A stretch of 40,584 bases of DNA, from contig JANXXU010000009.1 of NCBI GenBank assembly GCA_025350465.1, positions 1 through 40,584 of the forward strand. The letters are read 5' to 3'. Origin of the DNA: Alphaproteobacteria bacterium (GTDB taxonomy: Bacteria; Pseudomonadota; Alphaproteobacteria; Micropepsales; Micropepsaceae). This document shows, piece by piece, positions 23,488-33,174 of the stretch (its first letter is position 1; the number at the start of each line of letters is the position of its first letter). A program made the translations under genes and the position numbers. The notes under the pieces were generated by a model. The model did no database searches. It was not told where the DNA came from and saw nothing but the letters and a program-made list of their open reading frames with translations.

Positions 23488-23614
23488 GCGGCGGTTGCTT
23501 TCGGGTTAGGTCGCGGCCCCGCCCTCGGCGCCGCGCCATCTCCAAAGTTACGATTAGGCTTTGCGCTTGGCCGGATCGTCGGATCCCGCCGAGCCATTTC
23601 TATTGGAACAATCG

Positions 23615-26266
23615 ATGCTTGAAAAAACTTACAACCCGCGCGAGGTCGAAGAGCGCCTCTATCGCCAATGGGAAGAGAGCGGCGCCTTCCATGCGGGGCG
23701 CGTGGACGGCGAACCATTCACGATCATGATCCCGCCGCCGAATGTGACGGGTTCGCTCCACATTGGGCACGCCCTCAACAACACTCTGCAGGACATCCTG
23801 GCGCGCTTTGAGCGTATGCGCGGCCGCGACGTACTCTGGCAGCCCGGCACCGACCACGCCGGCATCTCGACGCAACTTGTTGTCGAGCGCCAACTCGCCG
23901 AGCGGCAAACCAGCCGCCAAAAGCTCGGGCGCGAGGAATTCCTCAAACGCGTCTGGGAATGGAAGGCGGAGTCGGGCGACACCATCACGCGCCAGCTGCG
24001 CCGGCTCGGCGCTTCGTGCGATTGGTCGCGCGAGCGTTTTACGATGGACGAGGGGCTCAGCCGCGCCGTCATCAAGGTGTTCGTTCAACTGCACAAGGAA
24101 GGCCTGATCTACAAGGACAAGCGCCTGGTCAATTGGGATCCGCGCCTGCAGACGGCGGTCTCGGACCTCGAAGTCGAGAACATCGAGATCAAGGGCAATC
24201 TCTGGCACATCAAATATCCGCTGGCCGAGGATGCGGAGCGCTTCATCACGGTGGCGACGACGCGGCCGGAGACGATGCTGGCCGACATGGCGGTTGCCGT
24301 GCACCCGGACGACGAGCGCTACAAATCGCTGGTCGGCAAGCAGGTGCGCTTGCCGCTGACCGGCCGCTTGGTGCCGATTATCGCCGACGAATATGCCGAT
24401 CCGGAAAAGGGCTCAGGCGCGGTCAAGATCACGCCGGCACACGACTTCAACGACAACGAAGTCGGCAAGCGGCACAAGCTGGCGATGCTCGAAATATTGA
24501 CTTTCGACGCGCACATCAACGACAACGCGCCGGAGGTGTATCGCGGTCTCGACCGCTTGGAGGCGCGCAAGAAGGTCGTGGCCGATCTTGAAGCGCTGGG
24601 TTTGCTGGACAAGATTGAAGCCATCACGCATGCCGTGCCTCACGACGAGAAGACGAAGACCGTCGTGCTTGAGCCGATGCTGACCACGCAATGGTATCTC
24701 AACGTCAAACCGCTCGCCGAAGCCGCCATGGCTGCCGTGCGCAGCGGCAAGACGCGCTTCGTGCCGGAGCGATGGACGAACGTTTATTTTCGCTGGCTCG
24801 AAAATATTCAGCCGTGGTGCATTTCGCGCCAATTGTGGTGGGGACACCAGATCCCCGCCTATTACGATGAGGCCGGCGGCATCTTCGTCGCCGAAACCGA
24901 AGCCGAAGCGCTCGCTGCCGCGCACGCCAAGCACGGGCGGGCAGTCAAGCTCACGCGTGACCCGGACGTGCTCGACACGTGGTTCTCATCTGCCCTATGG
25001 CCGTTCTCGACGTTGGGCTGGCCCGACAAGGCGCCCGCCATCGAGCGCTATTATCCGACCGACGTCCTCGTCACCATGTTCGACATCATCTTCTTTTGGG
25101 TGGCGCGCATGATGATGATGGGCGTGCATTTCATGAAGGAGGTGCCGTTCCACACGGTGCTGATCCACACTCGCGTCGTCGACGAAAAAGGACAAAAAAT
25201 GTCCAAGACGCGGGGCAACGTGATCGATCCCCTAACGCTGATCGACGCCTATGGTGCGGATGCGTTGCGTTTTGCGCTGGCGATCAGCGCGGCGCAGGGC
25301 AAGGACCTGCGGATGAGCGCGCCGCGCGTCGAAATCTACCGCAATTTTTGCACCAAACTGTGGAACGCCGCTCGCTTCGGCGAGATGAACGGGTGCGCGC
25401 GCGTCGAGAATTTCGATCCGTCGAAACTTCGCATCGCCGTCAATCGCTGGATCGTGGGCGAGCTCGTGCGCACACGCGGCGAGGTGACGGCGGCAATCGA
25501 AGCCTATCGTTTCAACGACGCGGCAAGTGCGCTCTATGAGTTCGTCTGGAACAGCTATTGCGACTGGTATCTCGAGTTCATCAAGCCATTGCTGATGGGC
25601 GAAGACGAAGCGGCGAAGGCTGAAACGCGCGCAACATCTGCCTGGGTCCTCGACGAAACCATTCGTCTGCTGCATCCCTTCGCGCCCTTCATCACGGAAG
25701 AGCTGTGGCGGGCGACCGGTGAGCAGGGGCCAAAACGCGAGAGCTTGCTCGTCACCGCGGCGTGGCCTGACTATAGCGGCATCGCCCGTGACGGCGGCGC
25801 CGAGGCCGAGATCACCTGGGTGAAGGCTCTCATTTCAGAAGTCCGCTCCGTACGCGCCGAGATGAACGTGCCGCCGGCATCGAAAGTGCCGCTGCAGTTG
25901 AAGGGCGCCAGCGCGTCGGAAGGCGAATGGCTGAAGCGGCACAACGAATTGATCTTGAGGATGGCGCGTCTCGAAACAGCAGCGGTCGCGAGCGACCTGG
26001 CGAAAGGATCCGCGCAGATCGTCGTGGGTCAGGGCACTGCCGGTCTGGCGCTTGAAGGCGTGATCGACTTCGCGAAGGAGCGAGCTCGCCTCTCCAAGGG
26101 GATGCAAAAGGCAGAGAGCGAAATCGGGCGGATCGACGCAAAGCTCGCCAACAAGGACTTCGTCGCGCGCGCGCCGGAAGAGGTCATCGAGGAGCAACGC
26201 GAGAAACGCGCCGAGTACGAAGCCGCGCGCGCTAAGTTCTCAGAGGCGTTGAAGCGCCTCGACTAG
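23615..26266 (+). CDS. valS: valyl-tRNA synthetase
   Basis: This 883 aa class I synthetase charges tRNA-Val and edits mischarged Thr. The HIGH motif is in PPPNVTGSLHIGHAL (about 47-61), the editing domain contains TTRPETMLADMAVAVHP and the KMSKS motif is GQKMSKTRGNV (about 527). The anticodon-binding domain follows (WNSYCDWYLEFIKP). The C-terminal coiled-coil arm characteristic of ValS is present (ERARLSKGMQKAESEIGRIDAKLANKDFVARAPEEVI in part). ATG 23615 gives the usual MLEKTYNPREVEERLY start; an in-frame upstream TTG/ATG is less likely. Confidence 0.97.
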   Translation: MLEKTYNPREVEERLYRQWEESGAFHAGRVDGEPFTIMIPPPNVTGSLHIGHALNNTLQDILARFERMRGRDVLWQPGTDHAGISTQLVVERQLAERQTSRQKLGREEFLKRVWEWKAESGDTITRQLRRLGASCDWSRERFTMDEGLSRAVIKVFVQLHKEGLIYKDKRLVNWDPRLQTAVSDLEVENIEIKGNLWHIKYPLAEDAERFITVATTRPETMLADMAVAVHPDDERYKSLVGKQVRLPLTGRLVPIIADEYADPEKGSGAVKITPAHDFNDNEVGKRHKLAMLEILTFDAHINDNAPEVYRGLDRLEARKKVVADLEALGLLDKIEAITHAVPHDEKTKTVVLEPMLTTQWYLNVKPLAEAAMAAVRSGKTRFVPERWTNVYFRWLENIQPWCISRQLWWGHQIPAYYDEAGGIFVAETEAEALAAAHAKHGRAVKLTRDPDVLDTWFSSALWPFSTLGWPDKAPAIERYYPTDVLVTMFDIIFFWVARMMMMGVHFMKEVPFHTVLIHTRVVDEKGQKMSKTRGNVIDPLTLIDAYGADALRFALAISAAQGKDLRMSAPRVEIYRNFCTKLWNAARFGEMNGCARVENFDPSKLRIAVNRWIVGELVRTRGEVTAAIEAYRFNDAASALYEFVWNSYCDWYLEFIKPLLMGEDEAAKAETRATSAWVLDETIRLLHPFAPFITEELWRATGEQGPKRESLLVTAAWPDYSGIARDGGAEAEITWVKALISEVRSVRAEMNVPPASKVPLQLKGASASEGEWLKRHNELILRMARLETAAVASDLAKGSAQIVVGQGTAGLALEGVIDFAKERARLSKGMQKAESEIGRIDAKLANKDFVARAPEEVIEEQREKRAEYEAARAKFSEALKRLD

Positions 26267-26300
26267 CTGGCGTCACCACAAGAATTGAGAGAAACCGGCC

Positions 26301-28019
26301 ATGACGAAATTCGACAAATCGCGCCTCCCGTCGCGCCACGTCACTGAGGGTCCGGCGCGCGCGCCGCATCGCTCTTACTACTACGCGATGGGCTTGACGG
26401 CTGAAGACATCGCCAAGCCGTTTGTCGGGGTCGTGTCGTGCTGGAACGAGGCGGCGCCCTGCAACATCGCCCTGATGCGCCAGGCGCAATCGGTCAAGGC
26501 CGGCGTGAAGGAGGCGGGCGGCACGCCGCGCGAGTTCTGCACGATCACCGTCACCGACGGTATCGCCATGGGTCACCAGGGCATGAAATCCTCGCTCGTC
26601 AGCCGCGAGGTGATCGCCGATTCCGTCGAACTCACCGTGCGGGGCCATTGCTACGACGCGATCGTCGGCCTCGCCGGTTGCGACAAGTCGTTGCCCGGCT
26701 TGATGATGGCAATGCTGCGCCTCAACGTGCCCAGCGTCTTCATGTATGGCGGCTCGATTCTGCCGGGCCACGTGAAGGGCCGGGACGTCACCGTCGTCGA
26801 CATCTTCGAGGGCGTCGGCGCGCACGCCGCAGGCAAGATGTCGGACGCGGACTTGCTTGACCTGGAGTGTCACGCATGCCCGGGCGCCGGCGCCTGTGGC
26901 GGCCAGTTCACGGCGAACACGATGGCGTGCGTGTCGGAGGCAATGGGCCTCGCTTTGCCATATTCGGCGGGCCCGCCGGCGGTCTACGAGTCGCGCGACG
27001 CCTATGGTACGGCGAGTGGCAAACAGGTGATGGACTTGATTGCGCGCAATATTCGGCCGCGCGATATCGTGACGCGCAAGGCGTTGGAGAACGCAGCGAC
27101 CGTCGTGGCCGCAACCGGCGGCTCGACCAATGGGGCACTGCATCTGCCGGCAATCGCGCACGAGGCGGGCATCGATTTCGATCTCTTCGCCGTCGCCGAT
27201 ATCTTCAAGAAGACTCCATACCTCGCCGATCTCAAGCCCGGCGGACGCTTTGTCGCCAAGGATATGTACGAGGCAGGCGGGGTGCCGATGCTACTGCGCA
27301 CGTTGCTGGACGGCGGGTTCTTGCATGGCGACTGCATGACGGTCACCGGCAAGACGCTGGCCGAGAATTTGCGCGACGTGAAATTCGACCCGAAGCAAGA
27401 AGTCATCCGCCCGGTGACGAAACCCTTGTCGCCGACGGGCGGAGTCGTCGGGTTGACGGGAAACCTCGCGCCAGACGGCGCGATCGTGAAAGTGGCCGGC
27501 ATGACCCAGCTTCAGTTCCGCGGACCCGCGCGCTGCTTCGATTGCGAAGAAGACGCCTTTGCCGCCGTGCAGGATCGCAGCATCAAACGCGGCGACGTCA
27601 TCGTCATCCGTTATGAGGGACCCAAAGGCGGCCCCGGCATGCGAGAGATGCTGTCGACGACGGCGGCGCTCTACGGCCAAGGCGAGAGCGAACACTATGC
27701 GTTGGTCACCGATGGCCGCTTCTCGGGTGCCACGCGTGGCTTGTGCGTCGGTCACGTCGGCCAAGAGGCCGCCGTCGGCGGTCCAATCGGATTGCTCAAG
27801 GACGGCGACGTGATTGTCATCGACGCCGCGAAGGGCTTGCTCGAGGTCGAACTCACCCCCGACGAACTCGCCAGGCGCAAGGCGGCATGGCGACCCCGCA
27901 AGACGATCTACACATCCGGCGCGCTCTACCGCTACGCTCAAAATGTCGGCCCGGCGCGCGCCGGCGCCGTGACGCACCCCGGCACCAAAGCGGAAGGCCA
28001 TGTCTACGCGGATATCTGA
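26301..28019 (+). CDS. ilvD: dihydroxy-acid dehydratase
   Basis: IlvD makes the 2-keto acids of Val and Ile from 2,3-dihydroxy acids, using an Fe-S cluster and Mg. The 572 aa product has the cluster cysteines in [22 protein letters not shown] and [18 protein letters not shown]. It also has [31 protein letters not shown] and [17 protein letters not shown]. It lies 34 nt after valS on the same strand, a valine-themed pair, although cotranscription is only inferred. It converges with the EthD gene with 3 nt between stops. Confidence 0.97.
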   Translation: MTKFDKSRLPSRHVTEGPARAPHRSYYYAMGLTAEDIAKPFVGVVSCWNEAAPCNIALMRQAQSVKAGVKEAGGTPREFCTITVTDGIAMGHQGMKSSLVSREVIADSVELTVRGHCYDAIVGLAGCDKSLPGLMMAMLRLNVPSVFMYGGSILPGHVKGRDVTVVDIFEGVGAHAAGKMSDADLLDLECHACPGAGACGGQFTANTMACVSEAMGLALPYSAGPPAVYESRDAYGTASGKQVMDLIARNIRPRDIVTRKALENAATVVAATGGSTNGALHLPAIAHEAGIDFDLFAVADIFKKTPYLADLKPGGRFVAKDMYEAGGVPMLLRTLLDGGFLHGDCMTVTGKTLAENLRDVKFDPKQEVIRPVTKPLSPTGGVVGLTGNLAPDGAIVKVAGMTQLQFRGPARCFDCEEDAFAAVQDRSIKRGDVIVIRYEGPKGGPGMREMLSTTAALYGQGESEHYALVTDGRFSGATRGLCVGHVGQEAAVGGPIGLLKDGDVIVIDAAKGLLEVELTPDELARRKAAWRPRKTIYTSGALYRYAQNVGPARAGAVTHPGTKAEGHVYADI

Positions 28020-28022
28020 GCT

Positions 28023-28391
28023 TCAGCCGATAATCACCTTCTCCTCGCCCCACCAGAGCGGCGAGCGTGCGAGGTCGATGAATTTGCGCTCGTCTTCGAG
28101 AAGCGCGATGCCGGCTTGAACAGCGCGAGGCTCGGCGAGATGGCGCGCGAGGTCTTCAAAGCTGTCCCACCACAATTCGGCGACGCCATCATATTGCTCC
28201 GGGCCGCCGCGCGACTGACGCAGGTCCGCACTCGCGGCGGGGTCGGCGCTGTGCAGTTGGACATAGCGGCGGATGCCCAGCACCTCGCGATGGCTCTTCA
28301 CCAACGGCGCGTGCTTCTTGAACCAATAGTCTTGAAATTGTTCGCGCGTGAGCGAGGGGAGACGTATGAGGCAGAACGTGAGTTTGATCAT
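28023..28391 (-). CDS. EthD-domain (dimeric alpha-beta barrel) protein
   Basis: The 122 aa product belongs to the EthD family, small ferredoxin-like-fold proteins. It shows IKLTFCLIRLPSLTREQFQDYWFKKHAPLV (in part), the conserved YDGVAELWWDSFEDLARHL and the C-terminal DERKFIDLARSPLWWGEE. The original EthD assists ether degradation, but most members have unknown roles. The start lies 20 nt after the xthA stop on the same strand, so it may ride on the xthA transcript. Confidence 0.85.
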   Translation of the reverse strand: MIKLTFCLIRLPSLTREQFQDYWFKKHAPLVKSHREVLGIRRYVQLHSADPAASADLRQSRGGPEQYDGVAELWWDSFEDLARHLAEPRAVQAGIALLEDERKFIDLARSPLWWGEEKVIIG

Positions 28392-28411
28392 CCGACTGCC
28401 CTCCGCACGAT

Positions 28412-29194
28412 TTACAAATCGAGTTCACACCAAACAGGGACGTGGTCTGAAGGTTTTTCCCAGGCGCGCACATGCTTGTCGATGGCACAGGTTTTGAGCC
28501 GGTCGGCCGCTTGCGGTGAGAGCAGCAAGTGGTCGATCCGTATGCCATTGTTCTTCTGCCACGCGCTCGCCTGATAGTCCCAGAACGTGTATTGGTGCGG
28601 CTCGGGATTGCAGGCGCGAAAGGCATCGGTGAAACCGAGATTGACCATCCGGCGTAATTGCCGCCGAGATTCCAGACGGAATAATGCATCGCCTGTCCAA
28701 GCCTGAGGATCGTAGACATCGTCGGCGGTCGGAATGACGTTGTAGTCTCCGCCCATCACGAGCACTTCTTCGTACTCGCGCAATTCCCGCGCGTGGGCGA
28801 TCAGGCGATCCATCCATCTGAGCTTGTAGGCGAATTTGTCCGTATCCGGCGGATTGCCGTTCGGCAAATAGATCGAGGCAACCCGCACCGCCCCGGTCTT
28901 CGTGGAGACCACGCCTTCGATATAGCGCGCATGATCGTCGCCTTCGCCACCGGGCAAGCCTTCGCGAACGTCCTCGATCTTGTGCTTCGAGAGAAGGGCA
29001 ACGCCGTTGTAGCTCTTTTGCCCAAGGACCGCGCAGTTGTAGCCAAGCGCCTCAAACTCGAGGCGCGGGAAGGCGTTCGTCTCGCACTTGATCTCTTGCA
29101 GACAGGCGACGTCGGGCTGCGCTTGCTTAAACCAAGTGAGGACCGTATCGATCCGCGCCTTGATCGAATTGACGTTGAACGTAGCGATTTTCAT
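28412..29194 (-). CDS. xthA: exodeoxyribonuclease III
   Basis: This 260 aa enzyme is an AP endonuclease/3' exonuclease of base excision repair. Motifs of the endonuclease/exonuclease/phosphatase fold are MKIATFNVNSIKAR, CLQEIKCETNAFP (metal-binding Glu), the catalytic VMGGDYNVIPTADDVYDP, FTDAFRACNP, YTFWDY and the C-terminal SDHVPVWCEL. ATG 29194 gives the standard N-terminus; the frame is open 17 codons upstream. Confidence 0.95.
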   Translation of the reverse strand: MKIATFNVNSIKARIDTVLTWFKQAQPDVACLQEIKCETNAFPRLEFEALGYNCAVLGQKSYNGVALLSKHKIEDVREGLPGGEGDDHARYIEGVVSTKTGAVRVASIYLPNGNPPDTDKFAYKLRWMDRLIAHARELREYEEVLVMGGDYNVIPTADDVYDPQAWTGDALFRLESRRQLRRMVNLGFTDAFRACNPEPHQYTFWDYQASAWQKNNGIRIDHLLLSPQAADRLKTCAIDKHVRAWEKPSDHVPVWCELDL

Positions 29195-29295
29195 GGCCAA
29201 TGATTTACCGCATGACTGTGTCGACGCAAGGGAATGTGAGGCCAAACGCGTCGACGCTTATGCTCGCGCGTCACTGCAAGCCGGGCACCGTTTCG

Positions 29296-29658
29296 CTAAA
29301 CAGAAAAGCTGGTGCCGCATCCGCAGGACGATTTCGCGTTGGGATTCTTGACCTCGAAGTGCGCGCCCATCAGGTCTTCGACGAAATCGATCTCGGCCCC
29401 GCCCAAGAATTCCAGCGAAACGGTGTCGACGAGGACGCGCGCGCCGTCGCGTTCGATCAAAAGGTCGTCGCCGCTCCGGGCATCGTCGAAGCTGAAATCA
29501 TATTGGTAGCCCGAGCAGCCGCCGCCGTTGACGGCAATGCGAAACATAACGCCTTGGCCTTCGGCCGCGCTCAGTTCCGCAATGCGCCGGGCGGCACTCG
29601 CGCTGATACCGAAATTCGGCTTATCGATCACTATGTCCAAAGGCCGATCCTCTGCCAC
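29296..29658 (-). CDS. erpA: A-type iron-sulfur cluster insertion protein
   Basis: ErpA/IscA-type carriers deliver Fe-S clusters to apoproteins. The 120 aa product has the three invariant cysteines: Cys48 in VNGGGCSGYQYDF and Cys112/Cys114 in SSCGCGTSF. DGARVLVDTVSLEFLGGAEIDFVEDLMGAHFEVKNPN (partial) is classic. It starts with GTG 29658. It is divergent from dgt across 75 nt, the usual alphaproteobacterial arrangement. Confidence 0.95.
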   Translation of the reverse strand: MAEDRPLDIVIDKPNFGISASAARRIAELSAAEGQGVMFRIAVNGGGCSGYQYDFSFDDARSGDDLLIERDGARVLVDTVSLEFLGGAEIDFVEDLMGAHFEVKNPNAKSSCGCGTSFSV

Positions 29659-29733
29659 GAGTAGGGGCCAAATCGCCCAAATCCACTATGATCTATGTAG
29701 CTCCGAGTCTCGTGAAATCAAAGGCACACGATC

Positions 29734-30912
29734 TTGCCGCGCTCCTTAACAGAATTCGCCCTATTCGCCGCCGATGAGAGCCGCGGGCGGCAATGGCCAG
29801 AGGACGAGAGCCCCTCTCGCACCCCGTATATGCGCGATCGCGACCGGATCATCCATTCCGGCGCCTTCCGGCGAATGAAGCACAAGACCCAGGTCTTCGT
29901 TTACCACGAGGGTGACTATTACCGCACGCGGCTGACGCATTCCCTGGAGGTGGCTCAGATCGCCCGGTCGATTTGCAGAGTCTTGAGGCTCGACGAGGAT
30001 CTGGCCGAAGCCTTGGCTCTCGCCCACGACCTTGGTCACACCCCGTTCGGCCATGCCGGCGAGGACGCTTTGGCACATGCAATGGAGCCGTTCGGCGGTT
30101 TTGATCACAACGCCCATTCGCTGCGCCTCGTCACCAAACTTGAGCAGCGTTACGCGAAATTTGACGGACTCAATCTGACCTGGGAAACGCTTGAAGGCAT
30201 CGTCAAGCACAACGGTCCGTTGATCGGCCCACTTTCCAAGAAGGCAGCGCTGCCCGAGGCTATCGCCGAATTCAATGCCACCTTCGACTTAGGTTTGGAC
30301 ACGTTCGCCGGCGCCGAAGCGCAGGTCGCGGCGGTCGCTGACGACATCGCCTACAACAACCACGATATCGATGACGGTTTGCGGGCTGGCCTGTTCACTG
30401 TCGAGGACCTCCTGGCCGTGCCCCTAGTCGGGCGGATCTTCAGCGACGTCATGGACCTCTATCCAGGTCTTGATCGCTCCCGTTTGATTCATGAAAGCGT
30501 TCGCCGGCTGATCACGGCCATGATCGAAGATGTGCTGATCGAGACCGGCAGGCGAATTGCTGATTCGAATCCGCAATCTCCGGACGACGTGCGTGCTCTG
30601 GGGCGTCCGCTGGTTGCCTTCTCACCGGCCATGAAGGCCAACGATACGGCTCTTAAGACTTTCTTATTCAAGAACATGTACCGCCATTACAAGGTGAACC
30701 GAATGCTAACGAAGGCAAAACGCGTCGTGGCGGAGATGTTCCAGTTGTTCTTGGCGGAGCCGGGCGTTCTGCCCGCGGCTTGGGGACAACTCTGCGGCGC
30801 ATCCGGTTCACGTGAGACAGCCAGAGTTGTGTCGGATTACATTGCAGGTATGACGGATCGCTTCGCGCTCGAAGAGCACAAGCGGCTGTTCGCGATTGAC
30901 ATGGAGCTTTAG
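29734..30912 (+). CDS. dgt: deoxyguanosinetriphosphate triphosphohydrolase-like protein
   Basis: The 392 aa HD-domain dNTPase is predicted to remove triphosphate from dGTP or other dNTPs. Motifs are [31 protein letters not shown] (partial), [20 protein letters not shown] with the first His, [17 protein letters not shown] with the HD pair, and [18 protein letters not shown] with the last metal Asp. It starts with TTG 29734, without a good ribosome binding site. The next gene in many relatives is argS, which is missing here. Confidence 0.93.
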   Translation: MPRSLTEFALFAADESRGRQWPEDESPSRTPYMRDRDRIIHSGAFRRMKHKTQVFVYHEGDYYRTRLTHSLEVAQIARSICRVLRLDEDLAEALALAHDLGHTPFGHAGEDALAHAMEPFGGFDHNAHSLRLVTKLEQRYAKFDGLNLTWETLEGIVKHNGPLIGPLSKKAALPEAIAEFNATFDLGLDTFAGAEAQVAAVADDIAYNNHDIDDGLRAGLFTVEDLLAVPLVGRIFSDVMDLYPGLDRSRLIHESVRRLITAMIEDVLIETGRRIADSNPQSPDDVRALGRPLVAFSPAMKANDTALKTFLFKNMYRHYKVNRMLTKAKRVVAEMFQLFLAEPGVLPAAWGQLCGASGSRETARVVSDYIAGMTDRFALEEHKRLFAIDMEL

Positions 30913-31010
30913 CGCGGATCGCGCCCAAGGGGCGGGATGCGCGCGGGTGTATGCTTGTGCAGGCGCGCTTTGATTCGTTGCGTTTGCGAGCCAGGGGAAG
31001 GAGACTACGC

Positions 31011-32108
31011 ATGGTCAAACCGGATCGCGAGCTTTACGAGCCGCCATATGACGATGCGCTGATGTACGACACCGTCGAAGAGCCCCAAGGGCCCCGCGGT
31101 CGCCCGCTCGTCGTCTTGTTGGGCATCGTGGTACTGGCGGCGTTCGCAGGAGTCGTCTGGGTCGCCTATAATCAAGGCGTCAAGGAAGGCCAGCGAACCA
31201 ATCCGCCCGTTCTCGCTGCAGACTCAGGTCCGACGCGCATCACCCCTGAAAGCCAGGCGGCTACCGCCGAGCCCGCGCACACCGACAAGACTCTTGCACG
31301 GCTTTCCGGCGAGGCGGATGTACCGCCGAGTGAAGAACAAATCATGCCGCAGCCTGAAGAGCCGCGGCCTCTACCGTCACCGCAGGAAGTGACCACGACG
31401 GCGCCTCCGCCTTCACCGGCGAGGCTAACGGCGCCACCTGCGCCCACCATCAGCGCGCCTCCGGCCGAAGCGCAGGCCGAATCCGATCATCCCGGACTCG
31501 ATACGACGGTTTCGCCGGTCAGCCCATTGCCCCTCTCGGCACGCCACGCAGTCTCGGCGCAAACGACGCACGCGACGCCTCCGGTAAGCGCCAGCGAGGA
31601 CCTGACGGCCGCCCTGCCGCCAGCGGCAGACGGCAGCGTGGTGCAAACGGCGCCAACAGCCAAGCCGCCGACCGTAAAGAAGCCCAAGCCGATCGCCGCT
31701 GCGGTCCCCGCGCTGCCCGCGCTGCCGCACGCAATGGCCGCAAGCACGACGGTTGCGCCGTCCGGTGAGGGCGGACCGCTTGTCACGACGAAACCCACGG
31801 AGACGGCTTCGCTTGAGCCTGGGCAGACTCCGGAAAATCCATCGGCCGGCACCGTTGGCCCGATTGCGATCCAGCTTGGTTCGTTCCCGACCGACCTCCT
31901 GGCGGCGGCGTCGTGGAGTAAGATCAAGACGTCCAACTCGGGGGTCCTTGGCGACTATTCACCTAAGTTCCGCCGGGCCGAGGTTGAAGGAAAGGGCACC
32001 TGGTATCGCCTTCAGGTGACCGGTTTTGCCGACAAAGCCGCGGCGCAGGACGTCTGCAATAAGCTGAAGGCAAACGGGCAAGCCTGTATTATCACCACCG
32101 CGAAGTGA
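31011..32108 (+). CDS. SPOR-domain protein
   Basis: The 365 aa bitopic membrane protein has a cytoplasmic N-terminus (1-35), one transmembrane helix (about 37-57: PLVVLLGIVVLAAFAGVVWVA in part), a long Pro/Ala/Thr-rich periplasmic linker and a C-terminal SPOR domain (about 285-362: IAIQLGSFPT, SPKFRRAEVEGKGTWYRLQVT, AAQDVCNKLKANGQACIIT). SPOR domains bind glycan strands stripped of peptides at division sites. GGGGAAGGAG precedes ATG 31011. A perfect hairpin separates it from nagZ. Confidence 0.92.
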   Translation: MVKPDRELYEPPYDDALMYDTVEEPQGPRGRPLVVLLGIVVLAAFAGVVWVAYNQGVKEGQRTNPPVLAADSGPTRITPESQAATAEPAHTDKTLARLSGEADVPPSEEQIMPQPEEPRPLPSPQEVTTTAPPPSPARLTAPPAPTISAPPAEAQAESDHPGLDTTVSPVSPLPLSARHAVSAQTTHATPPVSASEDLTAALPPAADGSVVQTAPTAKPPTVKKPKPIAAAVPALPALPHAMAASTTVAPSGEGGPLVTTKPTETASLEPGQTPENPSAGTVGPIAIQLGSFPTDLLAAASWSKIKTSNSGVLGDYSPKFRRAEVEGKGTWYRLQVTGFADKAAAQDVCNKLKANGQACIITTAK

Positions 32109-32129
32109 CTCGCCCGACCGACGGGCGAG
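32109..32129. terminator. perfect 8 bp hairpin between the SPOR gene and nagZ
   Basis: CTCGCCCG (32109-32116), loop ACCGA and CGGGCGAG (32122-32129) begin right after the SPOR stop codon. No T run follows and nagZ starts 19 nt later, so attenuation, partial termination or mRNA 3'-end protection are all possible. Confidence 0.5.
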
Positions 32130-32147
32130 CATTGAGGGGTACGGGCG

Positions 32148-33164
32148 TTGTCCATGCGTGCGGTCATTTTCGGCTGCGACGGCCATGAGCTGACCGCGGA
32201 AGAGCAGTCGTTCTTTCGCGAAGTTCAACCGTGGGGGTTCATCCTTTTCCATCGCAATTGCGGTTCGCCGGAGCAGGTACGAAAGCTCACCGCGGCGCTG
32301 CGTGCTTGCGTGGGCCGCGGCGATGCTCCCATCCTGATCGATCAGGAGGGCGGCCGCGTGCAACGCCTGCGCGGCGAAAACTGGCGCAACCGTCCCGCTG
32401 CCGCGACCTTTGGAGCCTTGAACAGACAGGATCCGGCTTTGGCCCGCGAAATGGCCTACGCCAACGCGAGATTGATGGCCGCCGACTTGCTCGAGATCGG
32501 CGTCAACGTCGACTGTGTCCCTTGCGTCGACGTGCCGGTCGAAGGTGCTCACGACATCATTGGCGATCGTGCCTTCGGCCGCGACCCATGGCTGGTCGCA
32601 GGCCTCGGCCAAGCCGTGATCGACGGCATGCTCGACGGCGGCGTCCTCCCGGTGATCAAGCACATTCCCGGCCACGGTCGGGCCGGCGCGGATAGCCATC
32701 TGGACCTGCCGGTCGTCGACACATCGCGCGACGAACTGGAGCGATCCGATTTTGCCCCGTTCCGTGCGTTGAGCCACGCGCCCCTCGCGATGACCGCGCA
32801 CGTCGTCTACACGGCGATCGATCCAACCGCGCCCGCGACCACGAGCAAGCGCGTGATCGACGAGATCGTTCGCGGCTTCATGGGCTATGACGGTTGTCTG
32901 ATGACAGACGACCTGACCATGCGCGCGCTCAAGGGCACGCTCACGGAGCGCGTCAGGACCTCGCTCGCTGCCGGGTGCGACCTCATTCTTCACTGCAACC
33001 GCAACATCGACGAAATGCGCGAGGTTGCGGCAGCGACGCCGGTGCTGAGCGGCAAGGCGGCGGAGCGAGCGGCACGTGCCATGAAGGCGCTCAAGCCGGC
33101 AAAGCCGTTCCTGGCCGCCGAAGCGCAAGCGCGTGTCGATGCCGCCTTGGGACGCGTCGCATGA
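32148..33164 (+). CDS. nagZ: beta-N-acetylhexosaminidase
   Basis: NagZ is a cytoplasmic family 3 glycoside hydrolase of peptidoglycan recycling that releases GlcNAc from muropeptides. The 338 aa product shows PILIDQEGGRVQRLR, IGDRAFGRDP, the diagnostic IKHIPGHGRAGADSH (about 168-184, with the catalytic His) and LMTDDLTMRAL with the nucleophile Asp. TTG 32148 is 9 nt from GAGGGG; ATG 32154 is an alternative. It opens the nagZ-scpA-scpB run, a typical alphaproteobacterial order. Confidence 0.95.
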   Translation: MSMRAVIFGCDGHELTAEEQSFFREVQPWGFILFHRNCGSPEQVRKLTAALRACVGRGDAPILIDQEGGRVQRLRGENWRNRPAAATFGALNRQDPALAREMAYANARLMAADLLEIGVNVDCVPCVDVPVEGAHDIIGDRAFGRDPWLVAGLGQAVIDGMLDGGVLPVIKHIPGHGRAGADSHLDLPVVDTSRDELERSDFAPFRALSHAPLAMTAHVVYTAIDPTAPATTSKRVIDEIVRGFMGYDGCLMTDDLTMRALKGTLTERVRTSLAAGCDLILHCNRNIDEMREVAAATPVLSGKAAERAARAMKALKPAKPFLAAEAQARVDAALGRVA

Positions 33165-33174
33165 GGAAAACGCG

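Noticed and set aside
26232-27161. 309-codon minus-strand frame opposite ilvD
   Set aside because: It is a shadow of ilvD, with His/Arg-rich composition and no motif.
29220-29255. Inverted repeat GTCGACGC / GCGTCGAC in the erpA-xthA gap
   Set aside because: It is an 8 bp repeat with a 20 nt loop and no T run; the SalI-like core is common in GC-rich DNA, so I could not support a function.
31959-33128. 389-codon minus-strand frame opposite nagZ
   Set aside because: It is a GC-rich shadow of a well-recognised family 3 glycosidase on the plus strand.
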